Part shown: one piece after another, positions 28,424-37,479 of the stretch | How the letters are laid out: each line of letters starts with the position of its first letter | Position numbering within the stretch: position 1 is the first letter of the stretch | Origin: an uncultured Thermoanaerobaculia bacterium | Lineage (GTDB): Bacteria; Acidobacteriota; Thermoanaerobaculia; Multivoradales; Multivoraceae | Direction: 5' to 3' | Length of the DNA stretch: 64,000 bases | NCBI GenBank assembly: GCA_951813015.1 | Contig: CATOTG010000001.1 | Coordinates: forward strand, 372,001 to 436,000 | Position numbers and translations under genes: made by a program | The notes under the pieces: model-generated | What the model was told of the DNA's origin: nothing | Databases searched by the model: none | What the model saw: the letters and a program-made list of their open reading frames with translations, nothing else

Positions 28424-29421
28424 GAGCCCCGGCCGCCTCCACGCAGCAGGCGCAGGAAGAACGCCCGCGCCACGTGGCCGGCGATGCTCGGATTCTCGCG
28501 CAGCCGTCGCGTCGAGTAGGCGTACCACTGCCGGCCGTAGGGCACGTAGATGCGTACGCGGCGCCCCGCCCTTGCCAGCCGGTCGCGGCGCTCCTCGGTC
28601 ACCCCCAGCAGCATCTGGAACTCGTAGCCGTCCTTCCCCAGACCGCGATGCTCGATCATCGCCGCCGATTCCCGCAGCAGGTAGTCGTCGTGGGTGGCGA
28701 TTCCCACGTAGGCGCCGCGGTCGAACAGGGCCTCCAGGGAAGCCAGGAAGTTCCGGCGCACCTTGTGGTAGTCGGTGATCGCGACGCTGGGCGGCTCGAC
28801 GTAGATGCCCTTGCACAGCCGCACGTTCGCTCCCTCGGGCAGCGCCGCGATGTCGGCCAGCGTGCGGTGCAGGTAGGCCTGGAGCACGACGCCCACCGCG
28901 TCGCCGCCCGCGCCCGAGCCGTTCGGGCCGGCGCCCGCGCGGCGCGCACGCGATTCGGCCAGGACGTCCCGGTAGAGATCGAGCGTCGCCGTCGTGCAGG
29001 TGTGGTCTTCCATGTCGATGCGCACGAAGTTGCCCCGCTCCGCCGCCCGCTCGACCAGGAGCGCCAGGTGATTGCGGCAGAGCTCGCGCTCGATCTTGAG
29101 GCCCAGGAGCGTCAACTTGACGGAGACGTTGCAGTCCAGCCCACGGTCGGCGAGCTGATCCACCAGGTCGACGTAGAGCGCGGTTCCTTCGGCGGCCAGC
29201 CCGCGGCTGTCGACCTCCTCGCCCAGAAGCGCCAGGGTCGCGGCCAGCCCGCGCTCGTTGAGGCTGGCGGCGCGCGCCAGTGCGTCGGCCGGTTCGTCGC
29301 CGGCCACGTAGGGCGCTGCCGCGAAGCGCACCAGCGGCCGCGGTATCAACGGCAGCGACCAGCCGACGGCCCGCGAGAAGAAGGTCACCGAACCACGCCC
29401 GCCGGTCTGGCCGAGTGCCAA
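28408..29421 (-). CDS. putA: Proline dehydrogenase
   Basis: A monofunctional FAD-dependent proline dehydrogenase of 337 residues, oxidising proline to 1-pyrroline-5-carboxylate. Family blocks include CNVSVKLTLLGL, NFVRIDMEDHTCTTATLDLY, VVLQAYLHRTLADI, VRLCKGIYVEPPSVA, IATHDDYLL, FQMLLGV and VRIYVPYGRQWYAYSTRRLRENP; the last is the flavin/substrate-binding C-terminal motif. It is the short PRODH type (PutB-like) without the P5C dehydrogenase domain, and no such dehydrogenase is visible nearby. The first residues (MALGQTGGRGS) are not conserved, so a GTG start at VTFFSRAVGW is possible. Its end runs into a palindromic TAGC tract. Confidence 0.92.
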   Translation of the reverse strand: MALGQTGGRGSVTFFSRAVGWSLPLIPRPLVRFAAAPYVAGDEPADALARAASLNERGLAATLALLGEEVDSRGLAAEGTALYVDLVDQLADRGLDCNVSVKLTLLGLKIERELCRNHLALLVERAAERGNFVRIDMEDHTCTTATLDLYRDVLAESRARRAGAGPNGSGAGGDAVGVVLQAYLHRTLADIAALPEGANVRLCKGIYVEPPSVAITDYHKVRRNFLASLEALFDRGAYVGIATHDDYLLRESAAMIEHRGLGKDGYEFQMLLGVTEERRDRLARAGRRVRIYVPYGRQWYAYSTRRLRENPSIAGHVARAFFLRLLRGGGRGSLSYS

Positions 29422-29531
29422 CAGGAACTCGCCGGCTGTCGCTTGGGCGACACCGCAGCGACAACGCCGCGAACCCTCCTGGCGAGGCGGGGGCTGAGGC
29501 CAGACACGAAGTCAGCGACGGTTTGGCCGCG

Positions 29532-30449
29532 CTAGCGGCCCACGTGCTCGTGGGCGTGGTAGCTGCTGCGCACCAGAGGACCCGATTCGCAGTGGCTGAA
29601 ACCCAGGCCGAGGGCGAACTCGCGCAGGCGGGCGAACTCGTCCGGGTGAACGAAGCGGTCCACCGGCAGGTGGTCGCGGGTCGGCTGCAGGTACTGGCCG
29701 ACGGTCAGGATCTCGGTTCCCGCGACGCGGATGTCCGTGATCGTCGATTCGAGCTCAGCGGTCGTCTCGCCCAGGCCGACCATCAGGCCCGTCTTCACCC
29801 GGCCGCCATGGCGGCCCGCGTCGCGGCGCGCTGCGGCTGCACGCAGCAGGTCGAGACTGCGCTCGTAGCGGCTGCCGGGGCGCGCCTGCCGGTAGAGCCG
29901 GGGCACGGTCTCCATGTTGTGAGAGAAGACCTCCGGTCGGGCCGCCAGGACGATGTCGAGAGCCTCCGGGACGCCGCGAAAGTCCGGCGTCAGAACCTCG
30001 ACCGCCGCGCCCGGCACTTGCGCCCGGATCGCCAGGATGGTGTCCGCAAAGTGTCCCGCGCCGCCGTCCGGCAGGTCGTCGCGGTCGACGGAGGTCACGA
30101 CCACGTGCCGGAGCCCCATCGTTGCCGCAGCCTGCCCCACCCGGGCCGGTTCGTCCGCGTCGACGCCCGGGACGGGCCGGCCGGTGTGGACGGCGCAGAA
30201 GCCGCAACGACGGGTGCAGGTGTCGCCGAGGATCATGAACGTGGCCGTACCGTGCTGGCCCCAGCACTCGTAGATGTTCGGGCACCGCGCCTCTTCGCAC
30301 ACGGTGTTCAGGTTCAGGCCGTCCACCAGGCGGCGCACGCGGTGATACGACTCCGGCGTCGACAGCCGGATCCGCAGCCAGTCGGGCCGCGGCAACCGGG
30401 CGGCGCCGGCGGAGGCCGGCGGAGCGCCGATGGAAACGAGTTCGTCCAT
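29532..30449 (-). CDS. lipA: Lipoyl synthase
   Basis: A radical SAM enzyme that inserts two sulfurs into protein-bound octanoyl chains to form lipoyl groups. The auxiliary cluster cysteines are in CEEARCPNIYEC and the radical SAM triad in CTRRCGFCAV. Other conserved blocks are HVVVTSVDRDDLPDGGAGHF, FSHNMETVPRLYR and GLMVGLGET. The start is ATG 30449 (MDELVSIG); the frame is open upstream but non-homologous. About 305 residues, normal for LipA. Residues 9-15 (a 7-residue PPASAGA-like insertion) are absent from the truncated tandem copy just upstream. lipB lies immediately upstream on the same strand, forming the standard lipoate operon. Confidence 0.95.
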   Translation of the reverse strand: MDELVSIGAPPASAGAARLPRPDWLRIRLSTPESYHRVRRLVDGLNLNTVCEEARCPNIYECWGQHGTATFMILGDTCTRRCGFCAVHTGRPVPGVDADEPARVGQAAATMGLRHVVVTSVDRDDLPDGGAGHFADTILAIRAQVPGAAVEVLTPDFRGVPEALDIVLAARPEVFSHNMETVPRLYRQARPGSRYERSLDLLRAAAARRDAGRHGGRVKTGLMVGLGETTAELESTITDIRVAGTEILTVGQYLQPTRDHLPVDRFVHPDEFARLREFALGLGFSHCESGPLVRSSYHAHEHVGR

Positions 30450-30546
30450 GCGGGTTACGACTCCGGCGTCGACAGACGGATCCGCAGCCGGTCGGGCCGC
30501 GGCAACCGGGCGGCGCCGATGGAAACGAGTTCGTTCATGCGGGTTA
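30346..30546 (-). repeat. Tandem duplication at the lipB-lipA junction
   Basis: The two units are 30456-30538 and 30346-30449. The sequence GGAGTCGTA occurs at the lipB end, at the end of the leader copy, and inside lipA (continuing TCACCGC). This suggests replication slippage or unequal exchange at 9-bp microhomology. Confidence 0.75.
30455..30538 (-). CDS. 27-residue leader ORF made by partial duplication of lipA
   Basis: The ATG at 30538 starts MNELVSIGAARLPRPD and continues to RLSTPES before TAA, which is followed by CCCGC and the real lipA ATG. The sequence is a truncated copy of the lipA 5' end (83 bp versus 104 bp in lipA, differing by a 21-bp in-frame segment). It has the same spacing from the lipB stop as lipA has from the leader stop. 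It is probably a translated by-product of duplication, but it could couple lipB and lipA translation. Confidence 0.4.
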   Translation of the reverse strand: MNELVSIGAARLPRPDRLRIRLSTPES

Positions 30547-31284
30547 CGACTCCTGCGGGCGACCCTCCCGTGGCCGCCCGTGACCCTGGATCCTAACGTC
30601 TGTGGGCGGCGCAACCAGCGAGCCGGGCTCCACCGTGACCAGACCGCGCTCGAAGACCTCCGCGAAGACCTCGGCACAGCGCGCGCCGACTTCGGCCAGG
30701 TCGTGGCGGCAGCCGGTCAGCTCCTCGATCGAGGTCATCACGCCGGCGTCGAAGCCGCAGGAGAGGATGCCGGCGAAGTCGTCGAGTGCGGTAGAGACGT
30801 TCAGCGCGAAGCCATGGGTGGTGACCCAGCGCCGCAAATGAATGCCGATCGAAGCGATCTTCCGGTGTCCGACCCAGACACCGATTCGCTCGCGTTCCTC
30901 GCCGCCCACGGCACAAACGTCGAACGCCGCCAGCGTCCTGACCAGCACTTCCTGCAGATCGCGGACGTAGGCGCGCACGTTGCGGCGGTCGGGGCGAAGG
31001 TCGATCACCGGATAGCCCACGAGCTGGCCCGGTCCGTGGTACGTCGCGCGCCCGCCGCGGTCGCATTCCGCGACGGCGATTCCGCGCTGCTCAAGCCAGT
31101 CGGGCGCCGCCAGGACATCGCCACGGTCGCAGTTCCGCCCGACCGTGTAGGTCGGCGGATGCTCAAGCAGGAGCAGGGTGTCGGCCGCATCGAAGTCCGC
31201 GTCGAGGAGGGACTGCCGGACCCGGTGTTGCAGCTCGACCCCGGCTTCGTAGCCGACCCGGCCCAGGTAGGCCGCGCGGATCAT
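30544..31284 (-). CDS. lipB: Octanoyltransferase
   Basis: Transfers octanoate from acyl carrier protein to lipoyl domains, providing the LipA substrate. Motifs are LLLLEHPPTYTVGRN, DRGGRATYHGPGQLVGYPVIDL (the RGG...HxPGQ substrate block), the catalytic Lys in GHRKIASIGIHLRRW, THGFALNV and the catalytic Cys in GILSCGFDAGVMTS. Start ATG 31284 (MIRAAYLGRVGYEAG) gives 246 residues; an ATG at 31368 would add a non-conserved tail. The C-terminus ends RPQES just before the duplicated lipA leader. Confidence 0.94.
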   Translation of the reverse strand: MIRAAYLGRVGYEAGVELQHRVRQSLLDADFDAADTLLLLEHPPTYTVGRNCDRGDVLAAPDWLEQRGIAVAECDRGGRATYHGPGQLVGYPVIDLRPDRRNVRAYVRDLQEVLVRTLAAFDVCAVGGEERERIGVWVGHRKIASIGIHLRRWVTTHGFALNVSTALDDFAGILSCGFDAGVMTSIEELTGCRHDLAEVGARCAEVFAEVFERGLVTVEPGSLVAPPTDVRIQGHGRPREGRPQES

Positions 31285-31500
31285 CCGCTCCCGAGTTCCC
31301 ACACCGCGAGCCGGTGACTCGTCGCCCTTGTCCCGCTGCACGGCCTGGCCATACACTGCGGTGCACACTTCCTCTTCCTATCACCAGCGTACCGACCGTC
31401 GGAGCGGTTCAGCCCAAACCCCCCAACCAATGCCGCAACCCTCGATGTGAGCCTGACCCGGTTCCGTCGACACCTCATTCCTGGAAGAGGAAGAGTTCAC

Positions 31501-31875
31501 GACGACACGATCAAGAGCCCGGTACGCCCCGGAGTACTGGCAGCAGCTGGTAGATCTGGTCCGGACCGGGCGTAGCCCGGACCAACCGGCCCGCGAGTTC
31601 AAGCCGTCAGCGCACTTGATCCGCAACCAGGTGGCCCAGGCGGACCGGGACGAGGGTCGCCGGTGCGACGGCAGCACGACCGCGGAGCGTGAGGAGTTGC
31701 GCCGGCTGCGCCGGGAGAACCACCGGTTGCGGGAAGAGTAGGCAATCCTGGCAAGAGCAACGGCCCGGTTCGCTCGGGAGACGGGACCGAAGCGGTCTTC
31801 CGGTTCATGAGAGCGCACCAGACCGAGTTCCACGTCACGACGATGGCACGCGTGCTCGGCGTCTCCCACGCCCGC
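31501..31875 (+). pseudogene. IS3-family transposase remnant (OrfA plus start of OrfB)
   Basis: From 31501 the frame encodes RYAPEYWQQLVDLVRTGRS, an IS3 OrfA helix-turn-helix region, followed by IRNQVAQADRDEGRR and AEREELRRLRRENHRLREE (leucine-zipper end). An in-frame TAG at 31739-31741 interrupts it, after which AILARATARFARETGP continues the family sequence. A second frame starting near 31807 gives MRAHQTEFHVTTMARVLGVS, the start of OrfB, and homology stops at about 31873. No start codon, catalytic DDE region or clear terminal repeats are present. This is a decayed fragment. Confidence 0.8.
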
Positions 31876-32213
31876 ACACTTGAAACCCGCCCGAGGGGCT
31901 CACTTTCCGAACGACGTTTGGCTCAATCTCTGAGCGTTGCCTGCAGCACGGCGATGGCGAGCGACTGGCGTGCTTGCAACCTTCAGACAACGTGGAACTG
32001 GAACATCCAGACGCGCGATCACTGCATCAGAGTCGGTCTGGCTAGCCTGCATGTTTCACCGCGGCGGCGTCAGGGTGCAGTTCTTGCCGGGAAATCCTTT
32101 TGATCTCCGTGCTCGGTCTGGCGACCCGCGGCTTCCACCTCGTCCTCTCTGGCGACGACCAACCGCAACTCGGTTCTCGCGGTTCGACCTCTGGCAGTTC
32201 GTGACTGCGGGCC
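31876..32213. other. Intergenic, no supported feature
   Basis: About 338 bp between the IS3 remnant and the HNH gene. No gene-like frame, RNA or strong hairpin was found. Its composition is less GC-rich than neighbouring coding DNA, consistent with decayed mobile DNA. Confidence 0.5.
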
Positions 32214-33887
32214 TCAAAGCGGATGCGTGGCGGCAGGCCTGCAAGCCAGCTGCGCAGCCCGCGTTGTGCCCCGCTCCCGGGCCACGAGTTCTTCCAGGTG
32301 CGGCGGCGGCTTCCACAGGCACTCCATCGCGTAGCGGAGGTCGAGCGGCTCGCCGTCCCAGGACGGCATCGACTCCTCGCCGGTGATCAGGATGCCGGCG
32401 TTCTCCAGGCGCTCGACCAGCTCCCGGGCGGCGTGAAGGCCTATCGGCGGAGGCGCCGGACTCTGCTCCAGGGGCCGTCCCCCGCGATGGAGGAACCGGA
32501 CGGCGCCGTCTTCGCTCATCCGCACCCTGAAGCGGCCTTCATGGAGAAGGCGGTGGTGCCGTCGGCAGAGGAGAACGAGGTTCGAGAGCTTCGTTTCGCC
32601 GCCGTCGGCCCAGTGGACGATGTGGTGGGCGTCGCAGTGCCTGGAAGTGCAGCCCGGGAAACGGCAGCCCTGATCGCGGAACTCCAGAGCCCGCCGGATG
32701 GGCGGTGGAATGGAGCGGGTCTTGCGGCCCACGCTGAGAATCCGGTCCGAGTCGTGGGTCATCCGGACCCTGCCGGCGTCGCAGGCGATGCGACGGGCTG
32801 TTTCGGCTGAAACAGGCGTGTTGGAGTCGCCGATCCAGGCACGGTTGGCTGCCGGCAGCCCGGGCCCGGTGGACGCTCTCCCGATCTGTGATGATGCTTG
32901 AAGCGCGGCTGTTTCCGCGCCGTGCTCCGGGCCCGGACGCGGCGATCCTTCTCCTGTCGCATGGGCTGACGCCTGCGATGGGGGCGGCATCGCGCCGACC
33001 GGCCCGGGCGCCTCCGGTTGAACCGGTTCGGCCTGCGTTCCCGCGGGAACGTGCCCGCGGCGATACGGCGCCGTCGCTGGCCGTGCAGCCTGGTTCTGCA
33101 GGGCCGTCGCTTCGTCCCCGACCAGACGGTCGGCTCGCCGCCGGCTGTTGGTCGACCCGCTCGCCGCAGTCCTCAGCTCCTCTTCGTTCACGTGGACGAC
33201 CACCTGATAGCGGTCGCCGCTTGAGCCCGGGTCCAGTCCGCCCCTGAGGGCGCTCTCCGCTACCAGAACCAGAGCGTCCGCGCGTACCTTGCCGGCTGGC
33301 GGACGGTCCTTCTGCTCCAGGGCGTAGAGCTTCTCGCCCGCTGCCTCGATCGCCTTCCGCAGCACCTCGCCCGCTTCCGGCGCCAGACGCCCCCGGATGA
33401 CGACCATGCCGTTCTCGTCGACATGGGTCGTCAACTCGCTCAGCGCATCCCGCATTTCGTCGTCCGCAGCCTCCACCGAGCGATCGATCCTCCGCCACGC
33501 CCTGACCAACTGTTCGACATGGGCCGCCGTGCCCGCCCTCGCGAAGCCAAGCAGATCCTGTTCCGTCTCGGGCCGGGCGGCGCGGGTCAATGCCCTGACC
33601 TTCGAGTAGGAGAGTTCTCCGCGCTTCATCGCCGCGCTGATGCGCGGCAGATAGCCCAAAGCGCGGGCGATGCGTACGCGTTCGCGGGCCGCGCCGGGCG
33701 CCAGGCCGATGCGCCAGTGGAGAAAGTGGGCGCAGCTGAGGAAGCCGCAGCCCCAGTTTCCCAGCTCGTCGAACCTGCGGATCAGGACCAGCAACTCGTA
33801 GGTCGCCGCATCGATCCGTGCCGCGAGCGTCGCGATCTCCTCGCCCATGCGTTCCGCGGCGCTCATGTCTGTTTGTTTGTCAATCAT
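32214..33887 (-). CDS. DUF222/HNH endonuclease domain protein
   Basis: A 557-residue protein of the DUF222 (13E12-type)/HNH group, often mobile or multi-copy in high-GC bacteria. The N-terminal DUF222 helices cover about 1-200 (YELLVLIRRFDELGNWGCGFLSCAHFL, LPRISAAMKRGELSYSKVRAL). A variable Pro/Ala-rich spacer covers about 290-390. The HNH nuclease is near 420-480: CRFPGCTSRHCDAHHIVHW, ADGGETKLSNLVLLCRRHH and LLHEG, with paired Cys and the His-Asn-His catalytic residues. The start is ATG 33887 (MIDKQTDMSA); an ATG at 33866 is equally possible, and codons upstream of it are antisense to the IS5 remnant. Biological target unknown. Confidence 0.85.
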   Translation of the reverse strand: MIDKQTDMSAAERMGEEIATLAARIDAATYELLVLIRRFDELGNWGCGFLSCAHFLHWRIGLAPGAARERVRIARALGYLPRISAAMKRGELSYSKVRALTRAARPETEQDLLGFARAGTAAHVEQLVRAWRRIDRSVEAADDEMRDALSELTTHVDENGMVVIRGRLAPEAGEVLRKAIEAAGEKLYALEQKDRPPAGKVRADALVLVAESALRGGLDPGSSGDRYQVVVHVNEEELRTAASGSTNSRRRADRLVGDEATALQNQAARPATAPYRRGHVPAGTQAEPVQPEAPGPVGAMPPPSQASAHATGEGSPRPGPEHGAETAALQASSQIGRASTGPGLPAANRAWIGDSNTPVSAETARRIACDAGRVRMTHDSDRILSVGRKTRSIPPPIRRALEFRDQGCRFPGCTSRHCDAHHIVHWADGGETKLSNLVLLCRRHHRLLHEGRFRVRMSEDGAVRFLHRGGRPLEQSPAPPPIGLHAARELVERLENAGILITGEESMPSWDGEPLDLRYAMECLWKPPPHLEELVARERGTTRAAQLACRPAATHPL

Positions 33888-34540
33888 TGTCTTGTCATCC
33901 GTACTGCGACCTGACGGTCGGATTGGGTCGTGTCGGGGGCTTCCGAATCGGTCCGTCGGGACTCCCGCGAAGACGTGGAATCTATCACAAACAATCAGTG
34001 CCACACAAGGCAATCCAAAGCATTGAAGAGTCCTCTCATGATCGCCAATCGGGTCGTTATCTGAGGAGCTCTCGGGAATCAACGAGAAGGGTTTGGGATG
34101 CCGCAGCCGGGGTTCGTCGATTCGGACGAGAGGCACAGCAAGTTGCACGGTCTTGGCGACCCGCTGACGAAGATCGTGGGTGCGGGACCATCCGTTGCCG
34201 CCTCAGTCCATCAAAGCAAACCGGAGAAAGTCCAAGGTGCGCGCACGGGTTGAACATGTCTTCGGCCACCGGTGAGGGCATGGGCGGCAGGCTGGTCAGG
34301 ACAGTCGGCCTGGACAGGGCGAGTTGCAAGATCGGAATAATGAACCTGGTCTTCAACCTGCGCCGCTTCGCGTGGCTCTGCGCCCGCCCACCATTGAGAT
34401 CGGCAACTCCGCACCGGCGCGGTTCTCGACCCTCGGGAATGAGGACCTCCAGCCCGCGCCCAGCGTGGAGCGCTGGACTTTGGAATGGTCCTGTGGCGTG
34501 CCGTAGTGCAACATTGACATGTTCCACGCATGAAACTAGC
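33888..34540. other. Gene-poor region containing the IS5 remnant
   Basis: A 653-bp gap between the HNH gene and the antitoxin gene. Apart from the IS5 remnant (34098-34395), I see a relatively AT-rich stretch (33960-34080) that probably contains the HNH gene promoter, and no further gene. Confidence 0.5.
34098..34395 (+). pseudogene. IS5-family transposase remnant, internally deleted and frameshifted
   Basis: The ATG at 34098 gives MPQPGFVDSDERHSKLHGLG-DPL, the conserved N-terminus of many IS5 transposases. After about 30 codons, similarity jumps to the C-terminus in another frame (34198-34275: ANRRKSKVRARVEHVFGH). It then moves to a third frame from 34280 (MGGRLVRTVGLDRASCKIG followed by IMNLVFNLRRFAWL). 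The central catalytic DDE part is missing. The remnant lies between the HNH gene and a toxin-antitoxin pair. Confidence 0.75.
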
Positions 34541-34786
34541 ATGCCGCGCATGCCCAAGATGCTTCAGATCCGGAACGTCCCGGAGGAGACTCACCGTCTT
34601 CTGAAGAGCCGCGCCGCGCTGGAGGGGGTCTCCATGTCCCACTTCGTGCTGCGCGAGATCGAGCGGATCGTGCGCCGACCGAGTCGCCAGGAAGTGCTGG
34701 ACGCGATTCGCAGCCTGCCGCCGGTGACGCTCGATGAAGGGCCTGCCGAGGTCGTGAGGGAGGCGCGAGACTCCCGCGGGTGGTGA
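34541..34786 (+). CDS. FitA/VapB-like ribbon-helix-helix antitoxin
   Basis: An 81-residue antitoxin with a ribbon-helix-helix DNA-binding N-terminus (KMLQIRNVPEETHRLLKSRAALEGVSMSHF, shown here in two overlapping parts as MLQIRNVPEETHRLLKSRA and GVSMSHFVLREIERIV). The C-terminal SLPPVTLDEGPAEVVREARD would fold into the toxin active site. Starts at 34541, 34550 and 34559 are all possible; the shortest (MLQIRNVP) fits the family best. It overlaps the toxin by 7 bp. It probably autoregulates the operon with the toxin. Confidence 0.8.
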   Translation: MPRMPKMLQIRNVPEETHRLLKSRAALEGVSMSHFVLREIERIVRRPSRQEVLDAIRSLPPVTLDEGPAEVVREARDSRGW

Positions 34787-35169
34787 TCGACGCTTCTGCG
34801 GCCGTCGAACTGTTGCTGGACACCGAGCGCGGCCGCCGCCTGGGTTCGAGGTTGTCGGCGGAGTCGGTCGAGATTCACGTTCCTCACCTCGTCGATCTGG
34901 AGATCGCGCAGGCGCTGCGAAGCTATGTCCGTCGAGGAGTCTTCGACGCCGAGCGGGGGGCCAGGGCCTTGCGCCACTGGCGCCACCTCCAGGCAGAACG
35001 GTACGGGCACCACCGGTTCCTCGAGCGGATATGGGAACTCCGGCCCAACGTCTCGGCATACGACGCGGTCTACGTCGCCCTGGCTGAAGCCCTCTCCACT
35101 ATCCTGCTCACGGCGGATCGGAGGCTCGCCGGTGCTCCGGGGCTTGAAGGCCGCATCGAACTGATCTGA
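34780..35169 (+). CDS. VapC/FitB-type PIN-domain ribonuclease toxin
   Basis: A 129-residue PIN-domain nuclease, toxin of the pair with the upstream antitoxin. The four acidic metal-binding residues are Asp4 (VIDASA), Glu41 (DLEIAQAL), Asp95 (SAYDAVYVALAE) and Asp113 (TADRRL). The start is GTG at 34780, inside the antitoxin end (GTG-GTGA), so translation is coupled. All catalytic residues are present, so unlike the YafQ-like toxin at 10 kb this one looks intact. Its RNA target is unknown; VapC relatives cut tRNA or rRNA. Confidence 0.88.
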   Translation: MVIDASAAVELLLDTERGRRLGSRLSAESVEIHVPHLVDLEIAQALRSYVRRGVFDAERGARALRHWRHLQAERYGHHRFLERIWELRPNVSAYDAVYVALAEALSTILLTADRRLAGAPGLEGRIELI

Positions 35170-35216
35170 ACCCCCTGTGGCCGAGAAGCGAGCACCCAGG
35201 AGGCCAGGACGCGCAG

Positions 35217-36401
35217 ATGGCGACTGAGCAACCGCCGGATGGCCGCGCCAAGGAGGCCGGCGAACCGCGCGAACGGCCACGGATCGGCCTTGTGCTCACC
35301 GGAGGCGGAGCGCGGGCGGCCTACCAGGTCGGGCTGGTTCGTCACCTGGCGGCGCGGATGCCGGAGTTCCACTTCGATGTCCTGACGGGAGTCTCCGCCG
35401 GTGCGATCAACGCCTCCTTCCTCGCTTCGCATCCGGGCAGCGCGGCCGAGGCGACGGAGGATCTGAGCCGGGTCTGGCTGGACCTGACGCCCGATCACGT
35501 GTTCCGCGACGATGGCTTGTCGCTGGGCGGCATGGTCGTTCGCTGGCTCCTGAACCTGGCCTCGGGCGGGCTGCGCTACCGACCCCAGGTCCGCGGTCTG
35601 GTCGACACTTCGCCGCTGGGCAGCCACCTGGGCCGTGTTCTCGGCGCCGAAGCTGCGAATGGCCGCACCCTGCCGGGCATCGCGGACAACGTCGCGCGAG
35701 GCCGGCTCGACGCGGTCGCGGTAACCACGGTCGAATGGTCGACAGGACACACCGTGACCTGGGTGCAGGGACGGGACATCAAGACCTGGGAGCGCCCCAA
35801 GCGACGCTCCGAGCGGGCGCTTCTCACCCTCGACCACGTACTGGCCTCCGCTTCCCTGCCTCTGATCTTCCCCGCGGTCCGGATCGGCAACGCCTGGCAC
35901 GGAGACGGCGGCGTACGACTCACCTCCCCGCTGTCGCCGGCCCTGCACCTGGGCTGCGATCGGCTGATCGCCGTCTCCACCCGCCACGAGCCGACGCACC
36001 TCACATCGGCAGATCCCGTCTACCCGCCGCCGGCACAGTTCGCGGGCGTACTGCTGAACGCCGTGTTCCTCGATCAACTCGACCAGGACGCGAACCGGCT
36101 GGAGCTGGTCAACGGACTGCTGGCGCGGATGCCGGAATCAGAGCGCGGCTCGTTCCGGCTGGTCGACCTGGTCCTGCTGCGGCCTTCCGAAGACCTCGGC
36201 CGGCTCGCGACCCGGTTCGAACCCCGGCTGCCGAAGGCGCTCCGCTTCATGACCCGGGGTCTGGGCACCCGTGACACGAAGAGCCCGGACCTGCTCAGCC
36301 TGCTGATGTTCCAGCCCGACTACATCCGCGCGATGATCGAAGTGGGCGAACGCGACGCGGAGGCGCGGCACGCGGAGATCGCGGCACTGGTCGGAGATTG
36401 A
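35217..36401 (+). CDS. Patatin-like phospholipase
   Basis: A 394-residue patatin-family lipid acyl hydrolase. The oxyanion hole is GGGARAAYQVG (29-39), the nucleophile serine is S60 in GVSAG, and the catalytic Asp is D230 in HGDGGV, completing the Ser-Asp dyad. No signal peptide is seen, so it is cytoplasmic or peripheral to the inner membrane. The C-terminal ~130 residues (FAGVLLNAVFLDQLDQDANRLE onwards) match the helical tail of bacterial RssA-like proteins. It begins 47 bp after the toxin gene and is convergent with the aldolase gene. Substrate unknown. Confidence 0.92.
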   Translation: MATEQPPDGRAKEAGEPRERPRIGLVLTGGGARAAYQVGLVRHLAARMPEFHFDVLTGVSAGAINASFLASHPGSAAEATEDLSRVWLDLTPDHVFRDDGLSLGGMVVRWLLNLASGGLRYRPQVRGLVDTSPLGSHLGRVLGAEAANGRTLPGIADNVARGRLDAVAVTTVEWSTGHTVTWVQGRDIKTWERPKRRSERALLTLDHVLASASLPLIFPAVRIGNAWHGDGGVRLTSPLSPALHLGCDRLIAVSTRHEPTHLTSADPVYPPPAQFAGVLLNAVFLDQLDQDANRLELVNGLLARMPESERGSFRLVDLVLLRPSEDLGRLATRFEPRLPKALRFMTRGLGTRDTKSPDLLSLLMFQPDYIRAMIEVGERDAEARHAEIAALVGD

Positions 36402-36417
36402 GGCCAGACCCGGGAGT

Positions 36418-37479
36418 TCAGGCAACCCCGATGTCGTCGCAGAGGTAGACGTCCTGAATGTGGTTCAGGAGCTCCACGCCTTCAGCCATCGGCCGCTGGA
36501 AGGCCTTGCGCCCCGAAATCAGACCCTGGCCGCCGGCACGGCGGTTGATCACGGCCGTGCGGACCGCCGCCGCAAGATCGCCGGCGCCGCCGGAGGAGCC
36601 GCCCGAGTTGATCAGGCCGATCCGGCCCATGTAGCAGTTCGCGACCTGCCAGCGGACGAGGTCCACCGGATGGTCGGTCACCAGGTCGTCGTACACGCGG
36701 TCGTGGGTCTTGCCGAAACCGATCGCCGGGAAGCCGCCGTTCTTCGTCGCCTGCTTCTGCTTGACGATGTCCGCCTCGATCGTCACGCCGAGGTGGTTCG
36801 CCTGCCCGGTCAGGTCGGCCGAGTCGTGGTAGTCGACCCCGTCCTTCACGAACGCGCTGTTGCGGAGGTAGCACCAGAGGATGCAGGCCATGCCCAGTTC
36901 GTGCGCCCTCTGGAAGCACTCGGCAATCTCCACGAGTTCGTCGCGGCACACGTCGGCGCCGAAGTACACCGTGGCGCCGACCGCGGTCGCTCCGAGGTCC
37001 CAGGCCTGCTCGACCTGGGAAAACAGGACCTGGTGGTAGGTGTGAGGGAGGGTCAGGCTCTCGTTGTGATTGATCTTCACGATGAACGGGATCTTGTGCG
37101 CGTAGCGGCGACTGATGCTCCCGAGCACGCCAAGCGTTGAGGCGACGCCGTTGCAGCCGCCCTCGATCGCCAGCTGGACGATGTTCTCCGGATCGAAGTA
37201 GATCGGATTCGGCGCGAAGGACGCCGCTCCCGAATGCTCGATTCCCTGGTCCACAGGAAGGATCGAGACATAGCCGGTGCCGCCGAGGCGACCATGCCCG
37301 AGCAGGCGTTCCAGGTTGCCGAGGGTCCGGTTGTTGCGGTCCGAGGGACCGAAGGCCCGGTCCACGGTGTCCGGTCCAGGCACTGTCAACAGTTCCTTCG
37401 GAATCCCGGCGCAGACGTGTCCCAGGAGGCTCTCCGCCTCGGCGCCCAGAAGTTGTTCGATGCGCGTGATATCGGCCAT
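36418..37479 (-). CDS. fbaB: Class I fructose-bisphosphate aldolase (FbaB/DhnA type)
   Basis: A glycolytic/gluconeogenic aldolase that cleaves fructose-1,6-bisphosphate through a Schiff base. The 353 residues and blocks [45 protein letters not shown] and [15 protein letters not shown] identify the archaeal-like FbaB family. The Schiff-base lysine is expected in EADIVKQKQ; the phosphate-binding region is [20 protein letters not shown] precedes the ATG by about 9 bases. The next upstream feature (37549-37643) is a dispersed repeat copy. Confidence 0.94.
   Translation of the reverse strand: MADITRIEQLLGAEAESLLGHVCAGIPKELLTVPGPDTVDRAFGPSDRNNRTLGNLERLLGHGRLGGTGYVSILPVDQGIEHSGAASFAPNPIYFDPENIVQLAIEGGCNGVASTLGVLGSISRRYAHKIPFIVKINHNESLTLPHTYHQVLFSQVEQAWDLGATAVGATVYFGADVCRDELVEIAECFQRAHELGMACILWCYLRNSAFVKDGVDYHDSADLTGQANHLGVTIEADIVKQKQATKNGGFPAIGFGKTHDRVYDDLVTDHPVDLVRWQVANCYMGRIGLINSGGSSGGAGDLAAAVRTAVINRRAGGQGLISGRKAFQRPMAEGVELLNHIQDVYLCDDIGVA

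Noticed and set aside
31501..34395. A complete insertion sequence
   Set aside because: Neither remnant has a full transposase, and no convincing terminal inverted repeats or target duplication were seen.
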